64,000 nt of DNA from assembly GCA_963691705.1 (NCBI GenBank), contig OY829538.1, forward strand, positions 34,740,836 through 34,804,835. Direction: 5' to 3'. The stretch's first letter is position 1. Every line of letters begins with the position of its first letter. A program made the translations under genes and the position numbers. Below are positions 1 to 10,352 of the stretch, piece after piece. This DNA is from Viola odorata. Its lineage: Eukaryota; Streptophyta; Magnoliopsida; Malpighiales; Violaceae. Below the pieces are notes generated by a model. It was given only the letters and a program-made list of their open reading frames with translations. It made no database searches and had not been told where the DNA came from.

Positions 1-243
1 TAAATTCGTTGTTACTAGAATCAAGAATCAAAAAAAAAAAAAAAAAAAGAAAAGATAAAATTACTGCAGAGTTTTGTGAAGTTATTGCAAAAAGAATCAT
101 TGGATTTGGTGGCTAGAAGTGAGAGTTATTGAAGTTGTAAGTTGTGAGCAATTCATTCACAATTTGGAATTGCTTGAGCCCTTTCCGCGATAATTGAGCT
201 TTCCTTTGATTCCTATTCATTAATTGCTACTCCAGTAAGATAC
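1..243 (+). other. Retrotransposon 5' leader
   Basis: Non-coding sequence before gag, with an A-run at about 32-48. No LTR end or primer binding site is visible, so the 5' LTR must lie left of the window. Confidence 0.6.
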
Positions 244-1611
244 TTGTCTAGTTGTTTGCTTGTTGCAACTATTCAATTATTTTACATTCTCACTGTTCTC
301 AAGGATCTTACGGCGAGGTTTGCTGCTTTGGAGACTAAAGTGAATGAGTCTTCAAACAAGAAAGAAGAGGTAGCTACCCCACATTTTACTCAGAACCTCA
401 ATCCGGAGAACGCCGGGCATATGTATGATAAACCTCGGGGAGGAGGAGACAACCGGGGTTTGTTTGGAGGCCTACCAGATGGGTATGTTGGTGGAGGGGA
501 AAATGATGACGCTCGGTTTGTTACAGGCCCCATACTACACAATATTGAGCAGCGGCGCATGCATTTGCGCAATAACCATAGGAATGCTAAATCCGAGGAA
601 CACCAAGCATTCCATGATCAGTGGCACGATGAGCGTGAGGTTGATGAGCATGATAATGATAGGCGTGCACAAACTAATGAGCGGCAGCCTAGGATGGAAG
701 AGCGAGTCGACTCTAATCTGAGTGGTATTAAACTGAAGATTCCACCCTTCGACGAAAAGGATGACCCCGATGCATACCTTAAGTGGGAGCGGAAGGTGGA
801 AGCTATTTTTCTTTGCCACAATTATTTGGAGGATAAGAAAGTGAAGTTGGCAGCGGTTGAGTTCAGTGATTATACAGTCCATTGGTGGGATCAAATTAAT
901 CAAGAACGTATCCGCCTTAGAGCTGGCCCCGTGGTTACCTGGGAGGATATGAAGGCATTGATGAAGGAGCGGTTTGTGCCCGATTATTTTCAGCGTGACC
1001 TCCACCAGAGATTATAGTCTATGACTCAAGGGAGTAGGAGTGTCAGTGAGTACTTCAATGAGATGGAAATAGCGCTGGCTAGAGCGCGGGTGGTCGAGAG
1101 TGTTGAGGCGAGAATGGCGAGATTTTTGGGTGGTCTCAATCAGGAGATCGCCAATACTTTGGAGCTGACCTATTACACCAACCTTCGGGAGATGTTACAC
1201 ATGGCTATCAAGATTGAGAAACAACGGAAGAAGAAATCTTCTTTTACTAGTTCCTCTACAACTAGTGGGAAGACTACACCATGGAAGCCATGGGAGAAGA
1301 GTAGTAAGGGTGCACAGGACTCACAACGAAGGGCACCACCCCACTATGTGTCCAAGGGTACGACAAACACCCCACCACCTTCTCGGAACAATGGTAATAA
1401 TTCCTTTACTACAACCAATCGAGTTCCAACTAGGGATATAATCTGCTTCAAGTCTCAAGGAAGGGGTCATAGGCAAGCTGATTGTCCTAATAGGCGAATT
1501 TTACTTATACGTGATAATGGGGATCTAGATTCAGACGATGACCAAGAGTGTGATGATTCTGGTTGTGTGGATGAAGAAGCTGAAGGGGACAGTTCCGATG
1601 ATGGGGAGTAG
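244..1611 (+). pseudogene. gag: gag, with in-frame stop
   Basis: The capsid-like core lies at about 720-1230 and includes YLKWERKVEAIF, KVKLAAVEFSDYTVHWWDQ and the QGSRSVSEYFNEME segment. An in-frame TAG at 1015-1017 interrupts it where related gags usually have Gln (CAG). The zinc knuckle near 1441-1485 reads CFKSQGRGHRQADC: the second cysteine of the expected CX2CX4HX4C is Ser. The C-terminus is acidic (DSDDDQECDDSG). The frame is the same on both sides of the stop, so this is one broken gene rather than two. It would form the particle and package RNA if intact; here it is not expected to work. Confidence 0.85.
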
Positions 1612-1863
1612 AAGGTCGGCAGTTATAATATAAATCTAGTAGTTAGGCGCAATCTCAGCGCTCAACCCAAAGCCGAGATATGTGAAGAGGAACAAAGGGA
1701 GAACCTCTTTCACGCTCGCTGCTGGATCAATAAGAAGGTATGTTCCTTGATCATTGATAATGGTAGTTGTACGAACTGTGCTAGTACTTTATTGGTGCAT
1801 AAGTTGGGGCTACCAACCGTGAGGCATCCGAAGCCATTCCTTACAGTGGATGAACGACGGTAG
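1612..1863 (+). pseudogene. Retropepsin-like protease fragment
   Basis: In the same frame as gag after the stop at 1609, translation gives the motif CSLIIDNGSCTNCAS followed by LLVHKLGLPT, matching the aspartic protease of plant Ty3/gypsy elements. The active-site region reads DNG. The frame ends at a TAG at 1861-1863, and the protease-RT link continues in another frame, so this is decayed. Confidence 0.7.
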
Positions 1864-1960
1864 TGAATTAAAAGTGACATCACAAGTGTTAGTTTCATTC
1901 TCCATTAGAAAGTACAAGGACGAAATTCTTTGTGATGTTGTGCCTATGTAGTCGAGTCAT

Positions 1961-3793
1961 GTGTTACTTGGGCGACCATGGCAATTTGATAGGGAGGCCA
2001 ATCACGAAGGGAGGACCAATCGGTACAAACTGGTAAAGGATGGAAGGAAGTTTACTCTTGCACCATTGACACCGATGGAAGTTTTTGAGGATCAACAGTG
2101 GTTGATCAAGTCCTATGCTGAGTTCGAGATTCAAAGGAAAATCGAGAAAGAAAAAGGAGGGTTGAGTGTTGAAAAGAAAGAGAGTAAGAGAGAGCAAAAC
2201 AACCCCCATGAAAAAAGTGAGTATGGGAAAAGAAATTGTGTGAAAAACAGCCCCCATGAAAACAGAGAGCATGGGAAGAGTGCAAGTGAGCAAAATAGCC
2301 CGCATGAAAACAAAGAGCATGCGAGAGTGGGCGAAAGTGAGAAAAAGAAATTAAATATATTCGCCAAAGGGAGAGAAGTGAGGCAAGCTTTGCTGTTACA
2401 AAAATCTAGTTTTGGCGTAAGCCACCCACTGATTCTTCTTCGTTTTAAATCATTTTGCCTAACCTCTTCTAACCCCGACCCTATGAGTTCTATGCATGCT
2501 GGTATTGCTGATCTTTTACAGGAATTCAAGGATGTGATGCCTGATGAGATGCCTCTAGGGCTGCCACCTATTAGCAGGATTGAGCACCAGATCGATTTCA
2601 TCCCGGGTTCATCAATTCCAAACAGACCGGCGTATAGGAGTAATCCTGAGGAGACCAAAGAATTGAAGAGGCAAGTTAATGAGTTGCTGAGCCGTGGCTA
2701 TGTGAGGGAGAGCCTATCGGCTTGTGCCGTTCCGGTGATCTTGGTTCCCAAGAAGGACGGAACATGGCGCATGTGTGTTGACTGCCGCGCCATCAATAAA
2801 ATCACTGTAAAGTATCGACACCCTATACCTCGTTTAGATGATATGTTAGATGAATTGAGTGGTAGCCAAGTGTTTTCTAAGATAGACTTAATGAGTGGTT
2901 ATTATCAAATTCGTATGAAAGAGGGTGATGAATGGAAAACAACTTTTAAAACAAAGTATGGTCTTTATGAGTGGATGGTCATGCCTTTTGGACTGACCAA
3001 CGCCCCTAGTACCTTCATGAGGCTAATGAATCATTTTCTTAGGCACTTTATTGGTAAATTTGTTATGGTTTACTTTGATGATATATTAGTTTACAGCAAA
3101 TCCATTGATGAACATGTTTCACATCTTAGAGCTATTTTTACTACACTGCGGGAACAACAATTGTATGCTAAACTCTCTAAGTGTTCCTTTGCGTTGGAAC
3201 AAGTTAGTTTTCTTGGTTTCATTGTCAGTGTAGCCGGTGTGAAGGTTGACGAGGAGAAAATCAAGGCAATCAAGGAATAGCCAACCCCGAAGAACGCAAG
3301 CGACGTGCGCTCATTTCATGGCCTTGCGAGTTTTTATAGGCGGTTTGTTAAAGATTTCAGTACTTTAGCCGCCCTTTTAAATGAGCTAACCAAAAAGAAT
3401 GTGACTTTCAGGTGAGAGCAACCGCAGGAGGAGGCATTCCATACACTTAAGGATCGTTTGTCTTCGGCGCCAGTCTTGGCCCTACCAGACTTTGACAAGG
3501 CATTTGAGGTGGAGTGCAATGCAAGTGGGATAGGGATTGGTGTTGTTCTGATACAGGAGAAGAGCCCAGTAGCATATTTCAGCGAAAAGTTGAAGGATGC
3601 CCAACTTCGGTACCTAACTTATGATAAGGAACTCTACGCTCTTGTGCGAGCATTCGAAGTTTGGCAGCATTACCTAATGGCGCGGGAGTTCATTGTCCAC
3701 ACGGACCACCTGAGCCTAAAGTATCTCAAGGGGCAAGGAAAGCTGAATCGGCGCCATGCGACATGGATGGAATTCATCGAGCCATTCCCATAA
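1961..3793 (+). pseudogene. pol: Reverse transcriptase and RNase H, interrupted
   Basis: The first about 150 codons are a low-complexity linker with repeated NSPHEN-type units (about 2190-2330). The RT core follows: VPVILVPKKDGTWRMCVDCR, FSKIDLMSGYYQI, MPFGLTNAPSTFM and the catalytic YFDDILVYS near 3070. Stops at 3278 (after KAIKE, where Trp is usual) and 3414 (after VTFR, again a usual Trp) break the connection to RNase H, which resumes in the same frame at 3458 with [16 protein letters not shown] and [12 protein letters not shown] frame change near 3780 leads into integrase. Both stops are explained by G-to-A changes in TGG. Confidence 0.9.
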
Positions 3794-5288
3794 TATCCAA
3801 TACAAGCAAGGTAAGGAAAATGTGGTGGTTGATGCATTGTCGCGGTGGTATGTACTTCTCTCCTCTCTTAGCGCTAAGTTACTGGGATTTGCACACATTA
3901 TTGAACTATACCCCACTGATGTTGATTTTGGCGAGATATATAACACATGCATGACTCGTTCTGGATCTGAATTTTATAAGCATGAGGGTTATTTGTTTAA
4001 ACGCAAGCGATTGTGTGTGCATGTATGTTCCTTAAGAGAATTATTTGTGCAAGAGTCACATTGTGGTGGTTTAATGTGTCACTTTGGTGTGACCAAGACT
4101 CTTGATGTGCTGAAAGACCACTTTTATTGGCCCCATATGAAACGCGACATGGTCCGCGTAGTTGCTAGGTGTTTAGTGTGCCGAAAGGCCAAATCTAAAG
4201 TGGTCAGTCATGGCGAATACATACATTTACCTGTCCCTTCCCATCCTTGGACCGATCTGTCCATGGACTTTGTTGTAGGCTTACCTAAATCTAGTCATGG
4301 GAAGGATAGTATTTTTGTAGTCGTGGATCGATTTTCTAAGATGGCCTATTTTATTCCATGTGCTACTACTCATGATGCTACTGCTATTGCTGATTTGTTC
4401 TTTAAAGAAGTTGTGCGTTTGCATGGTATACCGTTATCTATTGTCAGTGATAGGGATAGTAAATTTCTGAGTCATTTTTGGCGTGTTTTGTGGAAGAGAC
4501 TTGGTACAAAATTACTTTATTCTACTTCTTATCATCCTCAAACTGACGGTCAAACAGAGGTAGTGAACCGAACCTTGGGTTCTCTATTGCGAACATTGGT
4601 CTGTAAGCATGTGTCCACATGGGTAGAGTGTCTACCATTTATTGAATTTGCTTACAACTGTTCCATTCATTCTGCTACTCATTATTCCCCTTTTGAACTC
4701 GTGTATGGCTTTAATCCTATGACTCCTTTGGATTTGATTCCTTTGCCTGTAAGTGATGTCTCTAGCTTAGGTGGAGCGAAGAAAGCAGAACTGGTGAAGA
4801 AGTTACACGAGAAGGCCAAGCGCAACATAGAGCGAATGAATGAGAAGTTGGCGACCCAGAAAAATGAAGGACGGAAGACGGTATCCTTCAATATGGGTGA
4901 TTGGGTGTGGCTACACTTACATAGGGAACGGTTTCCAGCCCAACACCGTGGCAAGTTGTCTGATAGGGGCAACGATCCATTCCAGATCATCGAGAAGATC
5001 AACAATAATGCCTACAAGCTTGCCTTACCAGGTGAGTATGGTTCTATGAGTGCCACTTTCAACGTTTCTGACTTAGCGTTGTTTGATGTAGGTGATGATA
5101 TCGAGGATCCTGCTGATGCTGGTACTGGAAAGGTTGTTGCTGGAACGGATTCGAGGGCGAATCCTCTTAAAGGGGGAGGGAATGATGCGAATCCACGCAT
5201 ACCTTTACCACCGAATGGTCCAATGACTCGAGCTAGGAGTAAGAAGTTGCAGGCGAGACTCTCTCAGATTATCTATAAGGAGTTATAG
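3756..5288 (+). CDS. pol: Integrase region of the Ty3/gypsy polyprotein, open
   Basis: About 510 codons are open. The first ~20 codons finish the RNase H/connection region ([18 protein letters not shown]). The HHCC zinc-binding domain ([20 protein letters not shown] ... CLVCRKAK) lies near 4060-4190. The DDE core has D in [12 protein letters not shown] in VSDRDSKF and E in [10 protein letters not shown], with usual spacing. A GPY/F-like module follows at about 4880-5070 ([29 protein letters not shown]), then the tail with [13 protein letters not shown] and PMTRARSKK. The function would be insertion of the cDNA. It is the best-preserved part of the element, but upstream breaks mean it cannot be made as the normal fusion. 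Confidence 0.9.
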   Translation: MRHGWNSSSHSHNIQYKQGKENVVVDALSRWYVLLSSLSAKLLGFAHIIELYPTDVDFGEIYNTCMTRSGSEFYKHEGYLFKRKRLCVHVCSLRELFVQESHCGGLMCHFGVTKTLDVLKDHFYWPHMKRDMVRVVARCLVCRKAKSKVVSHGEYIHLPVPSHPWTDLSMDFVVGLPKSSHGKDSIFVVVDRFSKMAYFIPCATTHDATAIADLFFKEVVRLHGIPLSIVSDRDSKFLSHFWRVLWKRLGTKLLYSTSYHPQTDGQTEVVNRTLGSLLRTLVCKHVSTWVECLPFIEFAYNCSIHSATHYSPFELVYGFNPMTPLDLIPLPVSDVSSLGGAKKAELVKKLHEKAKRNIERMNEKLATQKNEGRKTVSFNMGDWVWLHLHRERFPAQHRGKLSDRGNDPFQIIEKINNNAYKLALPGEYGSMSATFNVSDLALFDVGDDIEDPADAGTGKVVAGTDSRANPLKGGGNDANPRIPLPPNGPMTRARSKKLQARLSQIIYKEL

Positions 5289-5339
5289 TGCGAGACAAGT
5301 ATTGAAGAAGCCGTGCTTCGCGAGAAGAGCCCGCGACAA

Positions 5340-6081
5340 GTCACCCTACTTGCTACTTCCGGCGTAATTACGCCCTATCCCGACGTAATTACGCCACAAA
5401 CAGAAGGACGCGAGCCGCCAGCCTCGATGCTGGCGTAATTACGTCAGCCCCATGACGTAATTACGTCACAAACAGAAGGGGCAGACAAGGTCCGCTTCGT
5501 TCCCGACGTAATTACATCGCCTTCCTGACGTAATTACGTCCGTGCTGCCCAGTTTTGCGCCAAAGTAAAAGAAACCTTTGACTTTCTTTTATTTGGCTGA
5601 CTTTTCTATTTACGGATTTATTTGGCTATTTAATTAATTATTGTTTTAATTAGTTTAAATAGCTAATTAGAAGTAATTTAAGGAAAGGATTCTTATTGTA
5701 AGTATTTTAGGGTTTCTCCTATTTAAAGGAGCCACCCTCTTCATTATTATTTAGGTTATCTTGAAATAAAAACCAGAGAGTTTTCTCAATTGTTCTTCGC
5801 GAACCTTGTCCCTCATTGAGCCCGGATACTCGATTAGGATAGCAAGTAAAACTCGAAAATCCATTATATTGATTCGTAGCTCTAGTTTGGCTAATACAAG
5901 ATATTAGCAGGGTTAGAGATCGTTTCAAGAACCTCAATCAATAAGTTTAGGTTGGCTAATACACGGATATTAGCAGGGTTAAACAGTCGTATTGAGTTAT
6001 CATTCTTCCGAATCGAAATCCAAGCCTAGAACTGGATCGGGAATTATTCGTTACGCATCCTACGCAACTAGGATCGTATCA
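5340..6081 (+). repeat. 3' LTR of the first Ty3/gypsy element
   Basis: From about 5360 the sequence aligns base for base with the minus-strand copy at 15137-15850 (same order of palindromes, CAAACAGAAGG spacers, TTTGACTTTCTTTTATTTGG and the terminal GGATCGTATCA). The 5' edge is uncertain; no TG start is clear between 5289 and 5361. A 30-base segment TTGGCTAATAC...ATTAGCAGGGTTA is duplicated at about 5887 and 5952. Confidence 0.75.
5361..5540 (+). promoter_or_regulatory. Array of six GACGTAATTACGTC-type palindromes in the LTR
   Basis: Copies at 5361-5374, 5382-5395, 5432-5445, 5454-5467, 5505-5518 and 5527-5540. The core is [GA]-[AG]CGTAATTACG-[TC]C; 5453-5468 is the perfect 16-base palindrome TGACGTAATTACGTCA. 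Each unit carries two ACGT cores (bZIP-type sites, TGACG being the TGA-factor core) around a TAATTA homeodomain-type core. The position in the U3-like part of an LTR suggests enhancer repeats; this function is inferred. Confidence 0.6.
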
Positions 6082-7089
6082 CTTGATCAACTGATTATTA
6101 TTTTATGTGCATGCTGTCATCTTTGTGATGAATACGGAAGGAAAATTTCATGGAACAAGTAGGCAACTGTTTAGTCTTGACTGTGTCGAAGTGGTCTCGA
6201 CTAGATAGGGCGAGTAGTTGATTAGGGCGAGGTCACGAGCCTGACAAACTGAGGGACTTTTAGCTCTAGATCTGTCTTTTCTTATCTTCATGGGCAGTTT
6301 GAGTATGGACCTCCCGCATTCGTGCCTGGAGGGATGGCAAACTGTCAAGACTACCTCATATGTGAAAACGGGGGGTAGTTTCTCTTAAGAGAAAAGTAGG
6401 GGATATTCGAGGAATCTGATCCCTATGTCATTTCTATGATGTCTTGAATAGAATATCCTTGTGCTGATGACGATCGGGACCCCGAATGCAACCCAAGAAT
6501 ACCTTTTGCTAAGATCTTTCTCTAATTGATTATTTGTGTTTATTATTCCTCTGTTTTGTTATTTCTGAATTTATTCACTGATTTTCTATATTTTATCATT
6601 CGGGACCCCGAATTGACAGCTCAAGGTCCCGAATATTGCTTTCTTATGTAGAAATTGTTAGCTCCCAAATCTCTCTTGGCTGACTTGTTTTAGTCAAGTA
6701 AAACCCCATGCAACCCAAGAATGCCTTTGCTAAGATCCTTCTCTATCTGATTATTTGTGTTTATTTCTCTTTCTGTTTTGACTTATTCACTGATTTGTTA
6801 TAATTTTCCCTTCGGGGCCCCGAATTGACAACTCTAGGTCCCGAATACTGCTTTCATAGATAAAAATTGTTAACTCCTAAATCTATCTTGGCTGACTCGT
6901 TTAGCCAAGTAAAACCCCCCCGAGTGTTACTTTACGTGCTTTTGTCCTGTGATTTCATTCAAGACCTTGAATCAGTCTCTCTCAATCCCTATGTTCGACC
7001 CTGACTGCCACTATACACTTTATCCCTTGTGCACACACGTTTTCAGGCATTATAAATCTCTATTTGACTGACGATCAATAACAGCATGC
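6082..7089. repeat. Unassigned repeat with a 222-base tandem duplication
   Basis: No gene is seen. GCAACCCAAGAATRCC and the following 200 bases occur at 6488-6705 and again at 6710-6925, with the phrase CGGGRCCCCGAAT also recurring at 6475, 6600 and 6794. The block ending CCTATGTTCGACCCTGACTG (about 6985-7015) resembles leader or LTR sequence of plant retroelements but cannot be placed in a family. Confidence 0.45.
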
Positions 7090-7090
7090 G

Positions 7091-7640
7091 TCAGTCGTTT
7101 TCATCCCCTTCTATGCATAAGGTGAGTTGTTCCTCCATGAATAAAGGAGTTAGGATTTTCTCTATCATAACGTCCTTTGGCACGGCAGCTTTAGGATCCG
7201 CGGCCAGTTTTGCGATCTCATCGGCCTCGACGTTTTCCTCCCTCGGAATGTGTTTGATATTTACCCGAATGCCCTGTTTCCCGATAAATGCTAGTTCCTT
7301 TCTGGCTTTTGTGAGGTATCGGATCATTGTGGGGTCCCTTGCCTGTGTCTGGCCGTTGACTTGATCTACCATCAGTTTTGAGTCGCCATATAACTCTAGA
7401 TGCGGCTCTTCACTTTTGTTCCGCTCACGCGTTCTTTTCACCGCTAGGTCTTTCCCGATATGTAGGCCAGCCAGAAGCGCCTCGTATTCTGCTGCGTTGT
7501 TTGAAAATGGCATCGAAATTCTCAAGGCATAGCGTAGCTTGAGCCCTTCTGGTCTGGAAGCAATGATGTCTACCCCGGCGGATTCTTGGTTTTTAGCTCC
7601 GTCGACAAAAATGGTCCATCTGTCTCCCTCTTCGGGGTAG
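7091..7640 (-). pseudogene. Second (plant-type) RNase H of Tat element
   Basis: Minus-strand translation has IFVDGAKN (first catalytic Asp) near 7600, NNAAEYEALLAGL (catalytic Glu), LYGDSKLMVDQVNGQ (second Asp) and NVEADEIAKLA (last Asp), the order of a complete RNase H1-type domain. This extra domain distinguishes Tat elements from other Ty3 lineages. It ends within about 20 residues at the truncation point, so integrase has been lost. Confidence 0.8.
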
Positions 7641-7722
7641 GGTGAGTCCGTGTCTTCGGAGTCAGTCGTTTTCGGTTCAAGGGACGGCTCGCCCGAGAAT
7701 GTGCATTCGGCGATGAAGTCAG

Positions 7723-9023
7723 CTAAGGGTTGGCCTTGATCGATGGCCTCGATTGATATTGTAGGCCGTGTTGTTCCAGCTCGACGGTCCAGATGACCAT
7801 TCGGCCTAAAGTTTCTGGCTTCTTAAAGATTTTCCGTAATGGTTGGTCCGTTAGGACGATGACTGAATGTGTCTGAAAGTAGCGCGCCATCTTTCGGGTT
7901 GCTTGTACTAGGGTGAGGGCTACCTTCTCCACTCTTTTAATATTTTACTGATGAAGTATATGGGCTTGTGGATGCCCCCTTCGTCCCGTACCAAAACGGC
8001 GCTAACTGCCTCGTCGGCTGCCCAGAGGTATAGAAAGAGGACATCCCCTTGCTCTGGCCGTTTGAGTAGTAGGTCGGATGTGAGGTATTCCTTCAGATCT
8101 GAGAAAGCGTTCTCACAAACTTTCGTCCATCCGAACAGAGCCTTCTTCCAAATGAGTTTAAAGAAAGGGAGGCATCGCTCGCCTTGCTTAGCGATAAAGC
8201 GACTTAAGGCTATCACTCTACCAGTGAGCCGTTGGACCTCATTGATGTTCCGGGGAGATATCATGTCGTGGATGGCCTTTAGCTTGACGGGGTTGGGTAG
8301 GATTCCCTCTCGGCTAACGACGTATCCAAAGAATTTTCCCGTCTGGAAAGTGAACATGCATTTGTTCGGGTTAAGCTTCATGCCGAATGTCTACATGGTT
8401 TGGAATGTTTCCGCTAGGTCGATCAGGTGACCCTCAAAGCTCTTGCTTTTTACCAACATGTCATCGACATATACCTCGAGGCTTTGGCCCAGCTGGTCCT
8501 TGAAGATTTTGTTGGTTGTTCGCTGGAAAGTTGCCCCTGCGTTTTTCAAGCCGAAAGGCATAGCGCGGTAGCAATATGTTCCGGCTGGTGTTACGAAAGC
8601 TGTTTTCTCCTCATCTTCTACCGTCATCGGTATTTGGTGGTATCCTAAATTTGCGTCCAGGGAGCTCAAGAATTCGTAACCGGTCGTTCGGTCTACTAAT
8701 TGCTTGATTTGAGGTAGGGGGAAGCAGTCTTTCGGACAAGCCTCATTCAAAGAGGTGAAGTCGATGCACATCCTCCATTCTCTGTTTGCTTTGGGGACAA
8801 CCACAGGGTTTGCCAGCCATGGCGGGTACTGGACTTCTCAGATGAAGTTTACCCGTAGGAGTCGGGCTACTTCCTTTTCTATGGCGTCAGCATTCTCTTT
8901 GGAGAAAGCTCTGCGCTTCTGTTGTACTGGTTTGGCTTCCGGATTCACATTTAATTGATGTTCGGCCACTTCCCTGGATATGCCGGGCATGATTGTGGAT
9001 GCCCATGCGAACTCCCCCTGCAT
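7723..9023 (-). pseudogene. pol: Reverse transcriptase and first RNase H of Tat element, frame-broken
   Basis: Pieces in order on the minus strand: connector with REVAEHQLNV (9023-8838), RT fingers and palm with MVVPKANREWRMCIDFTSLN, LDANLGYHQI and MPFGLKNAGATFQR, the catalytic YVDDMLVKS near 8455, then MKLNPNKCMFTF with thumb/connection (8381-7920) and the start of RNase H (YLWAADEAVSAVLV). Breaks at about 8837/8804, 8391/8381 and 7932/7920 separate them. An intact enzyme would copy element RNA into DNA. Confidence 0.85.
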
Positions 9024-10006
9024 TTGTTCAATAATCGGGTCAGCTGTTGTTGCTCCGCTGGACTTAGCCTTCCACTGACAAGGAATTTCTCGTTGGGCTT
9101 CCCTTCTACCGGTGTCGATATCATGTTTTCTAGCGATTGGGTTAGTCTTTCGTCGTCCCCCACTTCTAGGGGGTCGTTGGCCACGCAGACATACTCATCG
9201 CAGTCACCCCCTATCATGGTGAGGTAGCACTCAACGGCTACCTTCTGGTCGCCTCCGATAGCGACAACGCCATCCCACGAGGGGAATTTCATTTTTAGGT
9301 GTCGTTGGGAGATAACGGCTCCGAAAGCGTTCAGGAAGGGGCGCCCAAGAATGGTGTTGTAGGGCAGGTTGAGGTCGATTATCATGAATAGTTGCCGCTC
9401 TGACCTTCTTGAGGTGTCTTCCCGAAAGTGTACCGATAGGAAGGTGATCCCGACTATCGGGATGGCGATTCCGTCTATCCCGATGATGGGCTTTTGACAG
9501 GTCGTTACTTCTGACTCTAGTCTCTTCATGATCTCGTATGCCCCTAACGAGAGCAAGTTAACTGCACTTCCATTATCCACAAGGGTTCTTCTTACCCCGA
9601 AATCTTCAACGAATATTGTGACTACGAGGGCATCGTTCTGCGGGTATCTCACTCCTTTGCAATCCTCCTCGGAGAAAGACTGCGTCATTCGGTTTAGGAG
9701 ATCGAACCCACCCTCCTCGGTCGTTGGTAGCTCGCGCTTTCGTTTATAGCCAATGGGGGTTTCCGGGGGGTTTGCTGCCCCACCTGCTATGAAGTTGATC
9801 ATTCTGTCCCCATCTTCAGACGTTAGCAGTACCTCTCTCCCTTTTGCACGGGGTATCGGGATGGCATTTGGGCCGGTAGCGATATGCCTTTCGTTACGCC
9901 CTTGCCCGGGGGTTGGTGTGTCGTTGGCTGGTTGTGTGTGGGGATTGTACTCCGGTAAGTGGCCCCCTCTATCAATCGCTCGATGCCCAATTTCAATGAT
10001 CGGCAT
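8951..10006 (-). pseudogene. Protease region of Tat element
   Basis: One open minus-strand frame of about 350 codons. The protease core is VRRTLVDNGSAVNLLSL followed by ITFLSVHF and LPYNTILGRPFLNAFGAV, typical of Tat proteases, where DNGS or DTGS is the active site. The N-terminal part is a Pro/Gly-rich linker from gag; the C-terminus (RLSPAEQQQLTRLL) leads to RT. Confidence 0.8.
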
Positions 10007-10053
10007 CCTTCGGTGTCGTGGCCGTTAGCTTTGTGGAAGCGGCAATAGAGGCC

Positions 10054-10352
10054 TCAGTTGCCTCCAACAACGTCGCCGGGTCGGGTGAAGGGGTATCGGA
10101 TCGACAGACCCTTGCTCTCGATAACAGCTAGGATTTTCGTCCTCCGTCCCAACGGTGGATTGATGGGGGGTGTTGTATACGTCCGTCTATCGGGTTGGAG
10201 ATTTCTCTCTCTCCCCGTTCGATTATCCGTGTGTCTTCTCTGTTGGGGATCGATTCTTCGGGCCTTATATCCCATAGTCGGGTTTTCCCTTGTGTCTCCG
10301 GCCGGGGTAGCCATTTCCTTTGTCGTTGGCTAAGGGGAGATCTCCCTACCAC
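10054..10352 (-). pseudogene. C-terminal gag linker, frame-broken
   Basis: Arg/Pro-rich minus-strand sequence between gag and protease, split over two frames (10352-10128 and 10314-10054). It has no recognisable domain; it is placed as the gag tail from position alone. Confidence 0.5.

Larger units (their letters stand above)
1..6081 (+). mobile_element. Decayed Ty3/gypsy (chromovirus-like) LTR retrotransposon, 5' LTR outside window
   Basis: The order is gag, protease, reverse transcriptase, RNase H, integrase and 3' LTR, which is the Ty3/gypsy order. The integrase tail has the [13 protein letters not shown] and [10 protein letters not shown] motifs familiar from plant CRM/Reina-like chromoviruses; no clear chromodomain is seen, so the clade is an inference. 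The coding frame has stops at 1015, 1609, 1861, 3278 and 3414 and frame changes between 1863 and 1961 and near 3780, so the copy is dead. The window starts inside the 5' leader; no 5' LTR or primer binding site is present. The 3' LTR appears to end at 6081 (GGATCGTATCA), matching the end of a related inverted copy at 15137. Confidence 0.9.

Noticed and set aside
244..1611. Gag made by stop-codon readthrough at 1015
   Set aside because: Further stops and frame changes in the element, and loss of a zinc-knuckle Cys, make simple decay much more likely than programmed readthrough.
2131..2658. 175-codon minus-strand frame
   Set aside because: It is antisense to the gag-pol linker and RT, with biased Phe/Ser/Leu composition caused by the Lys/Glu-rich linker.
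7951..8430. 159-codon plus-strand frame
   Set aside because: It is antisense to the reverse transcriptase, whose motifs are clear on the minus strand.
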